This document shows positions 12,346-24,699 of a stretch of DNA of 64,000 nucleotides, piece by piece. Source of the stretch: Eledone cirrhosa (taxonomy: Eukaryota > Mollusca > Cephalopoda > Octopoda > Eledonidae). The stretch spans positions 189,185,857 to 189,249,856 of the forward strand of contig OZ024743.1 of assembly GCA_964016885.1 (NCBI GenBank), in the 5' to 3' direction. A program made the translations under genes and the position numbers. Within the stretch, counting starts at the first letter, position 1; each line of letters opens with the position of its first letter. The notes beneath the pieces are model-generated. The model saw only the letters and a list, made by a program, of their open reading frames with translations, had not been told where the DNA came from and made no database searches.

Positions 12346-13456
12346 ACTGTTTATTTATATATATATATATATAAATATTAGACCCAATCAGTTATAGCAG
12401 TTCATGGGTATTCACTTAAAAGTTCCTTCCCAATGGCAAAGTGTTTTGTGAAAGATTAGCAGTCACCAATGCATGCAGCACGTTTCTCACCACGTCACCA
12501 ACATGGTACAAGAGAAAAGCCAATGCTGATACATTTTGGCACAAATAACAATACAGGCAAACTGGAGCAATGTGAAATTAAGTATTTTGATCAGATACAA
12601 CCTGCCAGCTGAATGAATCAGAAGCAAGACCTTATGACCAGGAGCGTAATACCTATCCACTATTTTATCTACATAATATTTATATACATTATCATATCAT
12701 CAATTGATAATGATATCATATTTATATGGAAGTTATGGAGTAGGGAGATCTAGGAAGCCTTGGGATGAGGTGATAAAAGCTGACCTTGCATAATACCACC
12801 TCTCAAAGGTGATGACATAGGATCGAGATCTCTGGCATTATGCAGTAATTCAGAAGACTTGCCTTCCCATGTGCACGGTGTGAATCTTAAATCTAGTAGG
12901 CACCAAATAACCACGACCTTCCCTTCCATCAACATGACCCACCTTTAACAAAAGAAGTAGTGCTGCAGCCTGGATCTACTTCTCAATTCCCCACACACCT
13001 TTACCCCAACCACCGATCAATATGTAAAATGGTCGTTTTCGCGTCACAAGTTCCTTCAGATTGACAGTCAATCCTAGGGCAGTGCAAGCATCAGAAAATG
13101 CATTCGAAAGGTGTTGCCTATCAATCTCTCTGTGTGCACTACAAAATCGAATACATCTGCATACAGAAGGTCTCTTATAATAGAGGTAAATACTTTTGTT
13201 TTTGCATCAAAGCGCCTGATGTTAAATATGCTGCCAGAGTTTCAATAGTAGATGTAAACACTATGCTTCAATCCTTGTATATACTGTGTGGGTGTGTAAA
13301 TGTACATAGTGGGGTATGTGTGGGATTGGTTGCATGTACATGTGTATTTATATATATACACACACACATATATATATATACACATTTATATATTTATGTA
13401 TATATATATATATGTGTATACGTATATATAAATTTCCATGTATATATAAATATGTA

Positions 13457-13494
<38 letters not shown>

Positions 13495-14465
13495 TGCATA
13501 TAGTTAACATATACTGAATAGCTTAGAAACTTTGGAGACAGAAACCACATTATAATAATAGAATAATAGTAAAAACAAGATTGAAGAGACTAATGGAGAC
13601 ATTCATTGATTTTACACATTTACTCAGAATGATAACTTTCCTACAAATTTGAATTCTATATTCTGAGATACATCAATATCTGGGTAAAAGTTGATAAATT
13701 CCTTTGATAAGATGAATAATTCTTTTAAGATTTCTATAGGGTAAAACGGAGGAAATATACATTGATGTGCCAATAAAATATTTTGTATATATCTGTCTCT
13801 TTATTGGATATTCTTACAATAGCTAGAAATTTGGAAGAAAAGAGATGGCTGCTAGCAAGTCATATTGTTTGGTAGATCCACTGGGGGAAGAAATATAGAA
13901 ACTTCTAGACAACTGGATATGAATAATGCTACAGAAATTAGCTATGGTAAGATACTTCAAGACAATGACTGAATATAGAAAAGGCTCTGTCTTTGGTTTG
14001 GAAGAAACAGAGTTTGGTTGCTATATAAAGAAATGTTTGAAAAGAAACAGCAATAACAAAAGTTATAGCTTTCTGCTTACTGTTTATTGGATTAAATACT
14101 TACCAATAAAAGATTCAAGATTAGAATGTTTAGTTGTCCCTGAATTCACGAGATATTGATAAACAGAAATTTTCACCAATTTTATTATATTATTCATTCT
14201 TTTATTTAGTCATAGTTGTGTCTGTAGGTGTTTAGATGTTCCTACTCATTTACTTTTATAGATAAACTTTTTGCTAGTTTGCTTTCCAATGATTCCATTT
14301 ATGTGTATTTTTCTAGCCTCATGCAAACTGGAGCCCAATGTTTAAACATATATCCATCCATGGGTCTTGAAATCCTAATATTGTGTGTGTGTGTTTGAGA
14401 GAGGGAAAAAGAAAGATGAAGAATCAACTCTAGTAGTTGGTAAATACATTATCAATATAAAAGGG
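12346..14465. other. Mostly empty; microsatellites
   Basis: Apart from the compound microsatellite at 13347-13490, no gene or repeat is recognised. The 77-codon frame at 13926 has no familiar motif. Confidence 0.55.
13347..13490 (+). repeat. Compound (CA)n/(TA)n/(GT)n microsatellite
   Basis: TATA and CACACA runs at 13347-13440 and a pure (GT)n run at 13463-13490. Open frames across it (13098-13517) are simple-repeat translations. Confidence 0.9.
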
Positions 14466-14540
14466 GTGAAAGGCAAAGCTGACCTCAACAAGATTTGAAC
14501 GTAGAGTGAAGAATGCCAAAATGAATATTTTAGTGGTTAA
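14466..14540 (-). mobile_element. SINE fragment, main family
   Basis: 'gtgaaaggcaaagctgacct' and 'aagatttgaacg' match the centre and B box of the main SINE in reverse. Confidence 0.7.
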
Positions 14541-14589
14541 TCGGTCCATCCTTGTGCACCCCACCACACATGGTGTACATGTATATCAT

Positions 14590-14800
14590 CATAATTATCT
14601 TCCTTCTCTATCTCCTCCTCCACTCAGAGCAGAGAGCTCTCTCCGGTTGGGCTAAAGACATCTATGGTGCTGGTGCCACGATAATATTCACTTGGTAGAG
14701 TGTGGAATTGTATGAAGAGAAAATGTGGGCCACAGGCCCATCTGAGGGGGATATTAGCCCTATTTGAGTACTGACATTGTCAGTGAAGACTCCTTCAACC
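14590..14800 (+). mobile_element. Repeat related to the element at 22185
   Basis: 'ggtagagtgtggaattgtat', 'ccacaggcccatctga' and 'ttgagtactgacattg' recur at 22235-22320. There the copy continues into an (ATG)n tail; here it ends before the SINE at 14819. Confidence 0.65.
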
Positions 14801-14818
14801 CTTCAAGGAAAACAGCCA

Positions 14819-15150
14819 TTATGGCTTAGTGGTTAGAGCATTGGCCTTGCAATCGAAAGGTTGTGAGTTCAATTCTCAGATCAGGTGATGTGTTTCCTTG
14901 AGCAAGACACTTTATTTTACATTGCTCCAGTTTACTCAGCTGTAGAAATGAGATGATAGGGGGTTGGGTCCATATAATTCCACTGCAAAGTGGTCGTGGA
15001 GGTGCCACGGCAAAAGAAAACCACCCAGCACTCACTGTAAATGAGGTTGGTGTTAGGAAGGGCATCCAGCTGTAGAAATCAAGCCAGAATCAGTTCCTGT
15101 CCGACCCTTGCAAGCAGGAAAAAAGCGGACGTAAAATGAAATGATGATGA
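14819..15150 (+). mobile_element. Complete (ATG)n-tailed tRNA-derived SINE
   Basis: A-box-like 'tggcttagtggttagagca' and B-box-like 'gttgtgagttcaattctc', a body with 'ttgagcaagacactttattt' and 'aagggcatccagctgtagaa', then the 3' end 'gcaagcaggaaaaaagcgga' and 'cgtaaaatgaaatgatgatg'. It is the best full-length copy of this family and shares its 3' end with the LINE at 25893. Confidence 0.9.
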
Positions 15151-15854
15151 TATATATATATCTATATATATTTATATATTTATGTACATATATATTTGTG
15201 TATGTACACTTGTGGCTAAGATGTGGGTTTTTACTAAAATGTCTAAAACATGAATAAGGCCATTTGACTTATTTACTGAATTGTACTCTAGGTTTGAAAT
15301 TGGTAGCATTCATTAATACACACACACACAGATGCAAATTATTGAGTATGTTGAACTGGTTGGTCATTGTAGTATTCATTCTATTTGAATATCAATATTG
15401 TAAATATAGGCTGATGATGTATCATATGAAAACAAAACTAACTTCCACTGTGAAACATGTATATTTTTCTATAAGTTGGGTGTAATTTTAATGCCCATAA
15501 GATGCTATATTTTTTGTCAAAACCACTAGTTAATCTTTTTGTCTCAGGCATAAAACAAACAGCCTTAGCAGCTCTGAAGCTTTGCTAGATTTCACTGGCA
15601 CTGTTTGTAATTATTTTTGTATGTATTCATTTGATTTAACCACAACTGCAAGTTAAGTTTCAAACAGTATTATGTGAATGTAAACAAGTCAAATGGTGAA
15701 GCCAAAATATTATAAACACAAACTTACTCAATATGAGCGTATATATATATGAAAATGTTCAATACCCTGACGGCCTATTACCCACTCTACTGCCCTAAGT
15801 ATTGAGTACTCTGGTGCATTATGGTCCATCTGGTTCCTTACCACACTTCCTTTG

Positions 15855-15888
<34 letters not shown>

Positions 15889-17752
15889 GTGTAGTATTGT
15901 AGGAACATGTGAGCATGAGGTTTACTTATTTGTGCAGAGATAGGAACAACTTGTCCTAACTAATTAAAATAAACCCAAATATAAAATCATCCAATGTAAT
16001 GAAATTTTAATTTTCCACTCATAAAAGAAATATAAGAGAAATTCACTATTTCAATTCTTTTTGCTTTATTTGAACTGCTGAGATATTGCTAGTGTATAAA
16101 CTTCAAATCATTATATAAAGAAAAACAAATTACAAAATAACAGCTACCACTAATTTCTCACAAGCCAACAGCAACTTCCTTTAGTTGCATGCTAGTACTG
16201 TTGGTTGCTAAATATATTAAATCTGATAAAAAATAAAAACAGGTTGAATCTTACATTTGCTTTTCATAAGAACTAATTTGATAGGATTATATTCAAATAT
16301 TCTATTAAACTTTTTATGAAAAATTTTAGGAAAATTTCAATTTTATTACCAATTCCTGAATTATGAATCTAAAACTAACAGTAAATTTTTACTGTGAAGA
16401 TTAAATACCAGGTTTTTCAGGTAGTTACCTTCTGTAATCTAACATCATGTCCAAAGTATAGAACTGCTTTGCATATGATTTTCATATTTTACATTTTTAT
16501 TTCAAATATTTCATTTATGATCTCCCTGCACTAGAGTTATACTTTAACATCCTCAGCAGCAACACTATTAACATCCTCTTCAAGTACATAAAAAATGGAA
16601 GTCTATAAAGGATTTATAAATATTCAACTTCTATAATAGAAAAAAACATTTAGCATATTTCCTTCTTTACCATGAATATCTTCTCAAACATATGAAGCCA
16701 GTAGAATTTTATGACCAAGATGTAAACATTCTCTCTTATTTACAATAGTTTTTCAATGCATATTAACCCGTTTTTAATAAATCGTATTTTGCACTTACAA
16801 AAATCTTTAACTAAAAAACATCTAAACATTTTCAAATCTTTCTATGATACATAAAAAGCACTGCTATATATCCTTACAAAAATCCTTTTTAATAGCCCTT
16901 GCTAAAACTAATTAACAGATTTAACGGATTTTAACATACTTATGGAAAAACACTGATAATTCTTTATTTTTTGCACTTGTGAATTTATAATCCCATACTT
17001 TTTGAATGAACTTTGCTTTGAATCCTGTATTATCTTTGATAATTTGTCTTATGAGATTAATCAATTTATTGTTACTTTTTATTTTATTTACTGAAGAGAT
17101 ACGATTTTGAGTAGAGTAATTTTACTGATAATATCTGGGGTTTTATTTCTCCGCAAAGCGATTGGATGTTCTGGCCGCATTGAAACGCCCATAGTGATGT
17201 ATAAATAACTAATAATAATACAATCCTTGGTTTTATTGAATTTTGAATTGTAAATACTCTACTACAGTAACTCCTTTTATTCATCCAGTTTATGCTAGCT
17301 CCTGAAGAATGAAGGGTAAAACAAGTGCATCAAGCTTAACTCACCTTGATGGACTGGCATGTAATGTAACAACACTGCTTGTTTTCTTGCTATTCTTAGT
17401 TTTGAAGAGTAGGCGTACACTTTCATATGTTTGGTCTCAATTAATAAAGAAATCAGGATTCCATAAACCACTTAGGACTAACTTCAACTGTTCTATTAAA
17501 GGAAACAAGAAGGCAACATTCTGTTGTGACATATTGCTGCCATACTGTCTTCATTTTCTCCCCAACAATACAAAAATGTCTAATATTTCCCTCTAACTTT
17601 TAATACTAGCAAACATTTTTTGTTGGTCTTAATAATTTTTTGCTCGTGTTGTGTAAATTTGTTCTCACTACTTAATATTTTTTTCTTGTCTCTTTTGACA
17701 AAGTGTATGTGTCTGACTTTGTTTTCTGTCTTGTATTCATTATTACTTGCCA
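15151..17752. other. AT-rich DNA, nothing recognised
   Basis: A 95-codon frame at 17309-17596 starts with MKGKTSASS and contains a hydrophobic stretch at 22-33, but matches nothing I know. Confidence 0.55.
15857..15886. repeat. (TA)n microsatellite
   Basis: About 15 TA units. Confidence 0.9.
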
Positions 17753-17920
17753 GTAGAGGGTCGGACGCCATGCTTTGTCGCATAGAGTTATCGCCCTTGC
17801 CATTCTGAGTTCAAATCCCGCTGAGGTTAACTTTGCCTTTCATCCTTATGGGGTCGATAAAATAAAGTACCAGTAATACACTGGGTAATTTCTGGCCTTG
17901 TGCCAAAAGTAGAAACAATT
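17753..17920 (+). mobile_element. SINE, main family, short 5' truncation
   Basis: Starts at 'agtagagggtcggacgccat' and ends at 'gtagaaacaatt'. First of three head-to-tail copies. Confidence 0.92.
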
Positions 17921-17930
17921 ATTACTTCCC

Positions 17931-18117
17931 GCTGGATTGGCAGTATCGGTAGAGGGTCGGACACCATGCTTTGATGCATAGAGTTACGATCCTTGCCATT
18001 CTGAGTTCAAATCCCACCGAGGTTAACTTTGCTTTCATCCTTACGGGGTCGATAAAATAAAGTACAAGTAATACACTAGGATAATTGCTGGCCTTGTGCC
18101 AAAAGTAGAAATAATTA
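17931..18117 (+). mobile_element. SINE, main family, full length
   Basis: 'gctggattggcagtatcggt' through 'gtagaaataatt'; second copy of the cluster, 10 bp after the first. Confidence 0.93.
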
Positions 18118-18130
18118 TTATAAGTTATAA

Positions 18131-18249
18131 GCAGATGGATTGGTATGATCAGTAGCACAATGGCGATTAATCAAGTCTTTTTATATTCAAATAAAGTACC
18201 AATAATGCACTGGGTAATTGCTGGCCTTGTGCCAAAAGTAGAAACAATT
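18131..18249 (+). mobile_element. SINE, main family, internally deleted
   Basis: The head 'gcagatggattggtatgatc' jumps to 'aataaagtaccaataatgca', skipping the B box and centre. Third copy of the cluster. Confidence 0.85.
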
Positions 18250-18512
18250 ATTACTTGCAGGAGGCATTTCTTGCAATAAGTAAAATTTTAAATCAATTTT
18301 AGTAATTTGAAATATTCTTTGAAATATTCGTAAGTCAATTGTTAAAAGTAAAGATAATAAAATAGTCTGATTAAAATTGAAATTAAAAGTACTGGCACTT
18401 TTGTAAATTAGTGAATTTAGTTGGAGGTTAAAACAAAAAAGTTATTAATATTGACTAATATATTAAAATCATTGAATCTACCAAGGAATATTTATTTTAA
18501 TAAGAAAGAGAT

Positions 18513-18592
18513 TGATTCCCCAGATACTGTCATAGTTTTTATTTTATGAAAATAAATGGTTGTGTTTCCTTTATCTAAATTATTATTTCAAT
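18513..18592 (+). repeat. Left arm of inverted duplication, upstream of SINE
   Basis: The sequence from 'gattgattccccagatactg' through 'cctttatctaaat' is repeated in reverse complement at about 19850-19920. The arm resumes after the SINE at 18792-18835 ('attgctgaatgttcaatatc'). Confidence 0.75.
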
Positions 18593-18780
18593 AGGGCGGT
18601 GGATTGGCAGTATCGGTAGAGGGTCGGACGCCATGCTTTGATGTATAGAGTTACGGCCCTTGCCATTCTGAGTTCAAATCCCGCCGAGGTTGACTTTGCC
18701 TTTCATCCTTACAGGGTCGATAAAATAAAGTACCAGTAATGTACTGGGTAATTGCTGGCCTTGTGCCAAAAGTAGAAACA
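18593..18780 (+). mobile_element. SINE with clean 11-bp target-site duplication
   Basis: A full-length 188-bp body is flanked by ATTATTTCAAT at 18582-18592 and 18781-18791. The flanks together match a paralogous site without a SINE near 19836-19851 (reverse orientation). Confidence 0.95.
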
Positions 18781-19149
18781 ATTATTTCAATATTGCTGAA
18801 TGTTCAATATCCGTTTCTTGGAAGTTAACTTTTGTATTAAATAACCAGGTAAAAATCATTTAATAACCAGGTAAAAAGCACTAAATTTATCAGTTAATTC
18901 ATGAAAGCCAATTATGCAGTTGCACTAATTTTAGATTTTGATTGTATATTAATCAAGAAGACCAAAGGCTATGAAATCAAAATGCTTGACAATATTTCAC
19001 TTACTTATGAATTCAAACATTATTCCCTTTGTTATATTATGTTCTTAAGGAAGCCATATACATTTAGTAGCTTCACTCCAACAACAGAAAATAAGCCTAG
19101 TTTATGGTGTTGAAAATTAGCAGTAATAAGGGTGTCCAGTTATGTATAT

Positions 19150-19575
19150 ATATATCATCGGCATAATCATCACCGCTTATCCATTTTCCATGCTAGCATG
19201 GGTTAGATGTGTTGGCCTGTTGTGAGTCAAGCTAGTTCCAATTACCATGACTTGCTCATACAAGACTCGCTTTGGCTTGGTTTCTATGGCTGGCTGCCCT
19301 TCCTAATAGCAATCACATGTACAGTGTGTGCTGGGTGCTTTTTGTTGTTAAGATCACTATACAATGTGGGCTAGCCAATTTTTGTGGTGTGGGCTGGGTG
19401 TTTTTGTTGTGTCATGTACATGACCACTTTATAGTGTGGACTGGGGGCTGGAGGATTTATCTGGTGAAGGGTGGGGTGTTAGGGTATGGGTGGAGTGTTA
19501 GGAAGCAGGTGGTATAAGGGAGGGGTGAAGGAAGGGAAGGTAGGGGAAGATGGTGCATACTAGATGTATGTTTCA
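19150..19575 (-). mobile_element. (ATG)n-repeat body, diverged and G-rich
   Basis: + reads 'ttttccatgctagcatgggt', 'tggtttctatggctggctgc' and 'tgtgtgctgggtgctttttg'. The part after 19430 is G-rich and degenerate. Confidence 0.6.
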
Positions 19576-19613
19576 ACATTTGCTTATGGGAAGGAGGGTC
19601 TTCTGTATTAGCA

Positions 19614-19635
19614 TTTCAATATTTCTGAATGTTCA

Positions 19636-19680
<45 letters not shown>

Positions 19681-19845
19681 GAAGTAGATGGCAGTAGGTT
19701 AACATTGCACCCAATTTTATTCATTACATAATAAATATAATGGGATGGAATTGTAACCTACTGTCTTCTACTACATTATTATAACGATATTCTATTGTAC
19801 ACTTAACTTCCAAGAAAAGAATATTGAACATTCAGCAATATTCAA
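19614..19845. mobile_element. Foldback/MITE-like inverted-repeat element
   Basis: The outer inverted repeat is 19614-19636 (tttcaatatttctgaatgtt...) against about 19823-19845. The inner inverted repeat is 19679-19712 (gaagtagatggcagtaggtt...) against 19742-19779, with a ~28-bp loop. A (TA)n tract (19635-19678) sits between the left outer and inner arms. No ORF is present. Confidence 0.6.
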
Positions 19846-19954
19846 GTATTAATTTAGATAAAGGAAACTGCCATTTATTTTCAGAAAAAATATATGACAG
19901 TATCTTGGGAATCAATCTATTACTTATTCTTTGGTATATGTATATATTTTTTAG

Positions 19955-21260
19955 AGAGGGTAGAATTCCTGAGATCCATAGATGAATTCTCTCCAGTAGT
20001 CTCTAACCTTCATCATTGTCACTATGTCCTGCATCTCCTGGAAACCAGTGTCTGCTCTTAGGGCATCAAAATATGTCCTCATTCTCCTTTTTCAAGTGTA
20101 CCTGTGTAGGGGCTCCACATGACCAGAGCTATGTCGTCAGCAAATTCAGCATCTAATACTTTTTTACCTTTAGCTCTCCTGTTCTGAGTCAGTGATACAG
20201 TGAAGCCCGAGTCCTGGTGTTTCTCCAGTGTAAGGCGCATATAATAGTGCACTGTGATGATGAAAAAGTATGGAGTCAATGTATTGCTCTGGAGCACTCC
20301 AGTCAATATCACGAAGAACTCTGTCATCCCATCAGGTGTGATGACTTGGTCTCTGGTGTAGGTGTAGAACAGGAATATTAGGTCTATTTTCTTAGGGATT
20401 CCATAAACCTGTAAGATCATCATGCAGTCTCAGTCCACAGATTCAAAGGGCTTCCTGAAGTCGATGAAAACCATGACCACAGGAAGGCTCTTTGCTCTAG
20501 CTCTCCCTAGAATCTTCCTCAGCATCAGGTTGTGAATAGTGGTTGATCTTCCCTCCCTGAAGCCATTCTGATTGTCCATGAGCTTTTTCTCCATCTTAGG
20601 CTGGATTTGATTAAGAAACATCCTGTTGAGAGTCTTTGCTACAAGTGACATCAGTGAGATGCCTCCGTAGTTCTGTACACTCCTGATCTTCTCCCTCAGC
20701 ACCTTCGCTCTGGCTTCAGTATAAGTGGCACAGTGTTCTTCTTTCCTCACCCCTACAATCTTCTTCCTCTCCTCTGTAGGATCAGTATATATTCGTCCTT
20801 GGTAGCTCTCACATGTTTTCTGGCTGCACAGACTGTTGGGTCTGCAGAGTTGTCATCCCTCTTCTTAGCATCGGGGTCTCACTTGTTTCTGCCACACTCC
20901 TCAGTTCTCACATTCTTTTTGTCATCTGCCTCTCCTCATAGAACACTGAACCTGTTCCTCACCTCTACTGGATAACACTCCTGTAACTCATTATCTTCCT
21001 TGATAGCTCTCCATGGCTAAGCCTTACTCTTTCTTAAACTCACCCAGACCTCACTCATAACAAGTCGGTGGGTACTGCTTAGTGTACTGAAATAACTGTC
21101 GGGTTCTGTGTTCAGAACACTATTCCACCATTTCCTCCTCACCAGATTGAAATCAATCAGGAAATTGGTCAGGTACATATCAGATATGTAGTTCCACATC
21201 TTCACTGGCTTCTTTCTAAAACCTAGGCTGGTTGCCTTCAGATTCACCTCCAGCATTTAC
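19955..21260 (-). mobile_element. LINE (non-LTR retrotransposon) remnant with RT core
   Basis: On the - strand, 21256-21017 resembles the end of an AP-endonuclease domain (RRKWWNSVLNTE...THRLVMSEVWVSLRKSKA). 20750-20430 reads NYGGISLMSLVAKTLNRMFLNQIQP, NQNGFREGRSTT and VVMVFIDFRKPFESVD (RT motif A). After a stop, 20420-20105 reads YGIPKKIDLIFLFY, TPDGMTEFFVILTGVLQSNTL and AEFADDIAL (catalytic motif C as FADD). Soon after FADDIAL the frame is lost. The next recognisable protein, FDALRADTGFQEMQDIVTMM..RDYWREFI (about 20080-19980), is the C-terminal end of such ORFs, so several hundred codons are deleted between them. It is inactive. The family is Jockey/RTE-like in character, not assigned. Confidence 0.85.
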
Positions 21261-21614
21261 ATTATATTTACTATTGTATTTTCATGGTAAAGGCTTTATC
21301 TCACGTAATATCTCACAATATCAAATCTATGAGATTTTGATATTTATTTTGAGAACAATACCTTAAATTCAGTATGAGTTTGAACAGAAAGAGGTGAGAG
21401 AAATTTGACTGTATATAGGTGGTTTAAATGCTAAAGGGTTAAACAAGAGACTTTACAACAGCAAAGTTTTTGCTCAGGGCAATGAAGAGCCAGCCAGGCA
21501 AGTTAAACTGGATGATATCTTCCATCCAAGTAAACCACAGTCGGATTTGAATACAAACAGTCAAAATAAATACCACAAGGCATTCCATTTGAAAATCTAA
21601 CATCCTAGACTTAT

Positions 21615-21725
21615 TTATCAACCCTAGGAAGATGAAAAGCAAAGTTGACGATAATATGATTTGAACATGAAATGCATGGAGCTGGAATAAATGACACAAC
21701 ACATCCTAACATGCCTGCCAATTCC
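21615..21725 (-). mobile_element. SINE fragment, diverged
   Basis: 'gatgaaaagcaaagttgacg', then 'atttgaacatg', 'catggagctg' and a decayed head 'ctgccaattc'. Confidence 0.75.
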
Positions 21726-22184
21726 CTACCATTAGTGAGAAATTTATTTGTGAAAGATTTCAAATGACAAAACATAGTGCAACATTCACTATACTTCAAT
21801 CTAAAAGGTATGAAAGAAGTAGATTTTGTATTAACTTCTCTGAAAATCATTCAGTAAATAGTTTGATTAAATTACTAAAACAAATGTTTGACTTTCATAG
21901 TGCTACTTAAATTACACAGACTTACACTGACTAAATGAAATTTATGTTAAGAACTAGAAGATAAAAAGAAATAAATTTACATTTCTGCAATAGAACTAAC
22001 TTGTTAGCAATGTTAAATGTAAGAAAAAATATTAATAACGTTTAATACTATGATATCAGGTATTTGGAAGGGACTGTGTCAATATAATCAATCTCAGTAT
22101 ATGACTGCTAAATACTGTAAAGTGGTTTCTCATAGGATGGGCCTTCAACTCTAGAAAACCTGCCAAAATGGCTCAAGAGGACTT

Positions 22185-22395
22185 TTCAGTTGTGACAAAG
22201 TTATAACACTCTCCTTAGGGCAATGCATTGCAAATATGCACTCTGTAGAGTGTGGGATTGTATGTAAGAAAACACAGGCCTCTGGCCCATCTGATAGGTC
22301 AGTAGCTTAGCTTAAATACTGACTTGGCTTGTGATGTCCCAATCAACCCTTGCTAGCAGGGAAAATGGATGTTAAATAATGATGATGATGATGAT
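22185..22395 (+). mobile_element. Repeat with (ATG)n tail
   Basis: 'gtagagtgtgggattgtatg' and 'ctctggcccatctgat', then 'accc..ttgctagcagggaa' and 'aatggatgttaaataatgat' followed by GATGATGATG. Relative of 14590-14800. Confidence 0.75.
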
Positions 22396-22612
22396 ATATA
22401 TATTTGAGTTTGTGTACATATCTTTTGACAACATATATCCATATCCATGAAATATATAAACAGTGTTGAGAAAAGTGATAAATCAGTGCATTTAAGTGGA
22501 AATATATATTTGTATGTGTGCACATGCCTTTCAAATATGTATATCCACAAAATATGTAAACAGTAGTGAGAAAAGTAATAAACCAGTGCACTGAAACGAA
22601 AACATTTGTATT
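22396..22612 (+). repeat. ~108-bp tandem duplication
   Basis: 'gagaaaagtgataaatcagt' (22473) and 'gagaaaagtaataaaccagt' (22571) are equivalent points of two copies. The upstream portions ('catatatccatatccatgaa' / 'tatgtatatccacaaaatat') also align. Confidence 0.7.
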
Positions 22613-24699
22613 TCTTCCACCCTAGTTACCTACATTCTCACCGTATGAAATGCCATGAAACAGTCATTAGCCCAGAGACAATATCGTTCACACAAAATGT
22701 GATGATACAAAATAGGAAATATAATTATGCGGGAGAAAGATGATCTGAATTGCTAATCTTACTCAAGGTTTTGCCTGGAGACATTATTGGCAAAATTCAA
22801 ATTTAGTATGAAGATAACCATCAGCAATCACTCTGCATCTCACAAAGCAATTGCTGATGATAAAATTGATATGTATTACAAAACATAAACAAAACTTGGA
22901 TAGAGCATCAAATAGAATTGGCACCAGACACATAATATGAATAATCCTCCAAACTTATATATTATTTCCAACATACTCAGTAAATTCGACTCAGTTAATA
23001 TTTTGTGTTTCTCTTATGTTGCATACTGTTTTATAAATTCTTAATAATGAGTATTGGAAATTGAAACTGTTAATTGAATACTGGCGAAAAGCCTTACTTC
23101 TTAGCTATCCATTAAATTAAAAAAGCCATATGAAAGCTTTGTATATTAATATTAAGCTCATGGGTGTTTCATCAACTAAATCCTAAAATCACAGACAAGT
23201 TAGTATTTATGGTAATGATATTAATAACATATAATAATGCATCCATCACATAGTTCATTAACTTGCCCTCAAAGCAATATTTTCCTTCACAAAATTACTG
23301 CTATCCAAGTGAACAGATGCATTCTACATTTGATTTTACTATAACAATTACAGTAATCCATTGCCATGGAATGGTACTTTATACATTTACAGCAAGAATA
23401 CAACTAGCAAAGTTGATTTAAATGAAATATAAATCTGAGTGCAAAGAGCTTGAAGAAATACTACCAGACATTTTATCTAATCATTGAATGACTTTGCTAA
23501 TTCCCCTCTAATTATACATATATCTGTTATCTAAATCATATAATATAAAATACCAATTATATTTCCAATTTCCCTCAAATTAGTAATACACTAAATTTCA
23601 TTTGCTTCTCATACAGATAATTGCTCTCATAGAGCCATAGTTATTCTTTATCGTGAAAGTTAAAGATAAGCCAAACTTTTTAAATACGATGATAAAAATA
23701 TTTCATCAAAGCTTCAGAGTAACACATGTAAGAGAAGAGTATAGCAGATTGAATCAAAGCCCGTATATTATATATTCATTGGATCCTAAAGGGATAAGTA
23801 ACATAATTTGAGCCTGGCATAGTTTGAATTTAGAAAATAGAACATGAGAGTAAATATTGAATGCTTTTTAGTTTAGTTCTGTCATTTTCTTCAGGAATAA
23901 AACCCAATATGATGAAAATAAAAAAAATAAAAAACATTTTTTATAATCAATATAAATGGGAAAAATGCTGAAAGATTGTATACCTCTAATATTGAAAGAA
24001 TTAAAATTATTAATGAAATATAAAATAGTATCACAAAGAATGGAACACCTCAAATTCACTCTTAAAAAATAATTTTGATTTTAACTCAGCAAACACTACT
24101 GAAATTATATTCAACAAACTAAAGAAAAAGTCTTCATTTCCAGAAAAGTGAAATGGCCTGTGATTATATGGATGGCACTCGATGTATTGATAGCTGATAA
24201 ATAGAGAAAAATTTGTGAAGATTCTTTGTAACAGCAGAAATATTAAAATCAAAGAGAAGTCAGTTGATTTCGTCATATTTTTGTGTAGTTAAGCCGAAGG
24301 CAGCTCATTAGTGCATTCACACCTTCAGGCTGCAGAAAAGAGAAGAAATTTAAGCATCTATTTTCTCAAATTCAAAACTATAAAATAAAATACTTTCCTT
24401 CAAGATGATGAAAACAAACATTGATTGAGCCTTAGGTATCAAAATGTGTTTACTTAAAATAGTCTGCCAAACATATTTATCCAGAAGGAGAAAACTAAAA
24501 ATGTTTTCAGTCCACCTACTACAACTTCTACAATAAATATATCTCTAATTTCATAAGAAAGAGTAGCTACATTTTATTTCATAGCATAGGGTATAATTTG
24601 CTGCAAAATAACTGATAATTAATCTATTCATTTTATCATCGTTCCTCTTCTCTTTCACTCACATTATCTCCCTGTCTCTTATTCACTCTCTGCATACAC
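22613..24699. other. AT-rich DNA, nothing recognised
   Basis: Open frames on - at 23868-24276 are phenylalanine/leucine-rich translations of AT-rich DNA. Confidence 0.6.

Noticed and set aside
13098..13517. 139-codon open frame on +
   Set aside because: Its C-terminal half is the translation of TA/CA/GT microsatellites; the N-terminal half matches nothing.
14819..14890. True tRNA gene
   Set aside because: A- and B-box-like motifs are present, but the arms do not form a clean cloverleaf and the sequence continues into a SINE body and (ATG)n tail.
17309..17596. 95-codon frame with hydrophobic segment
   Set aside because: No recognisable domain, no splice or conservation evidence; left as unresolved intergenic DNA.
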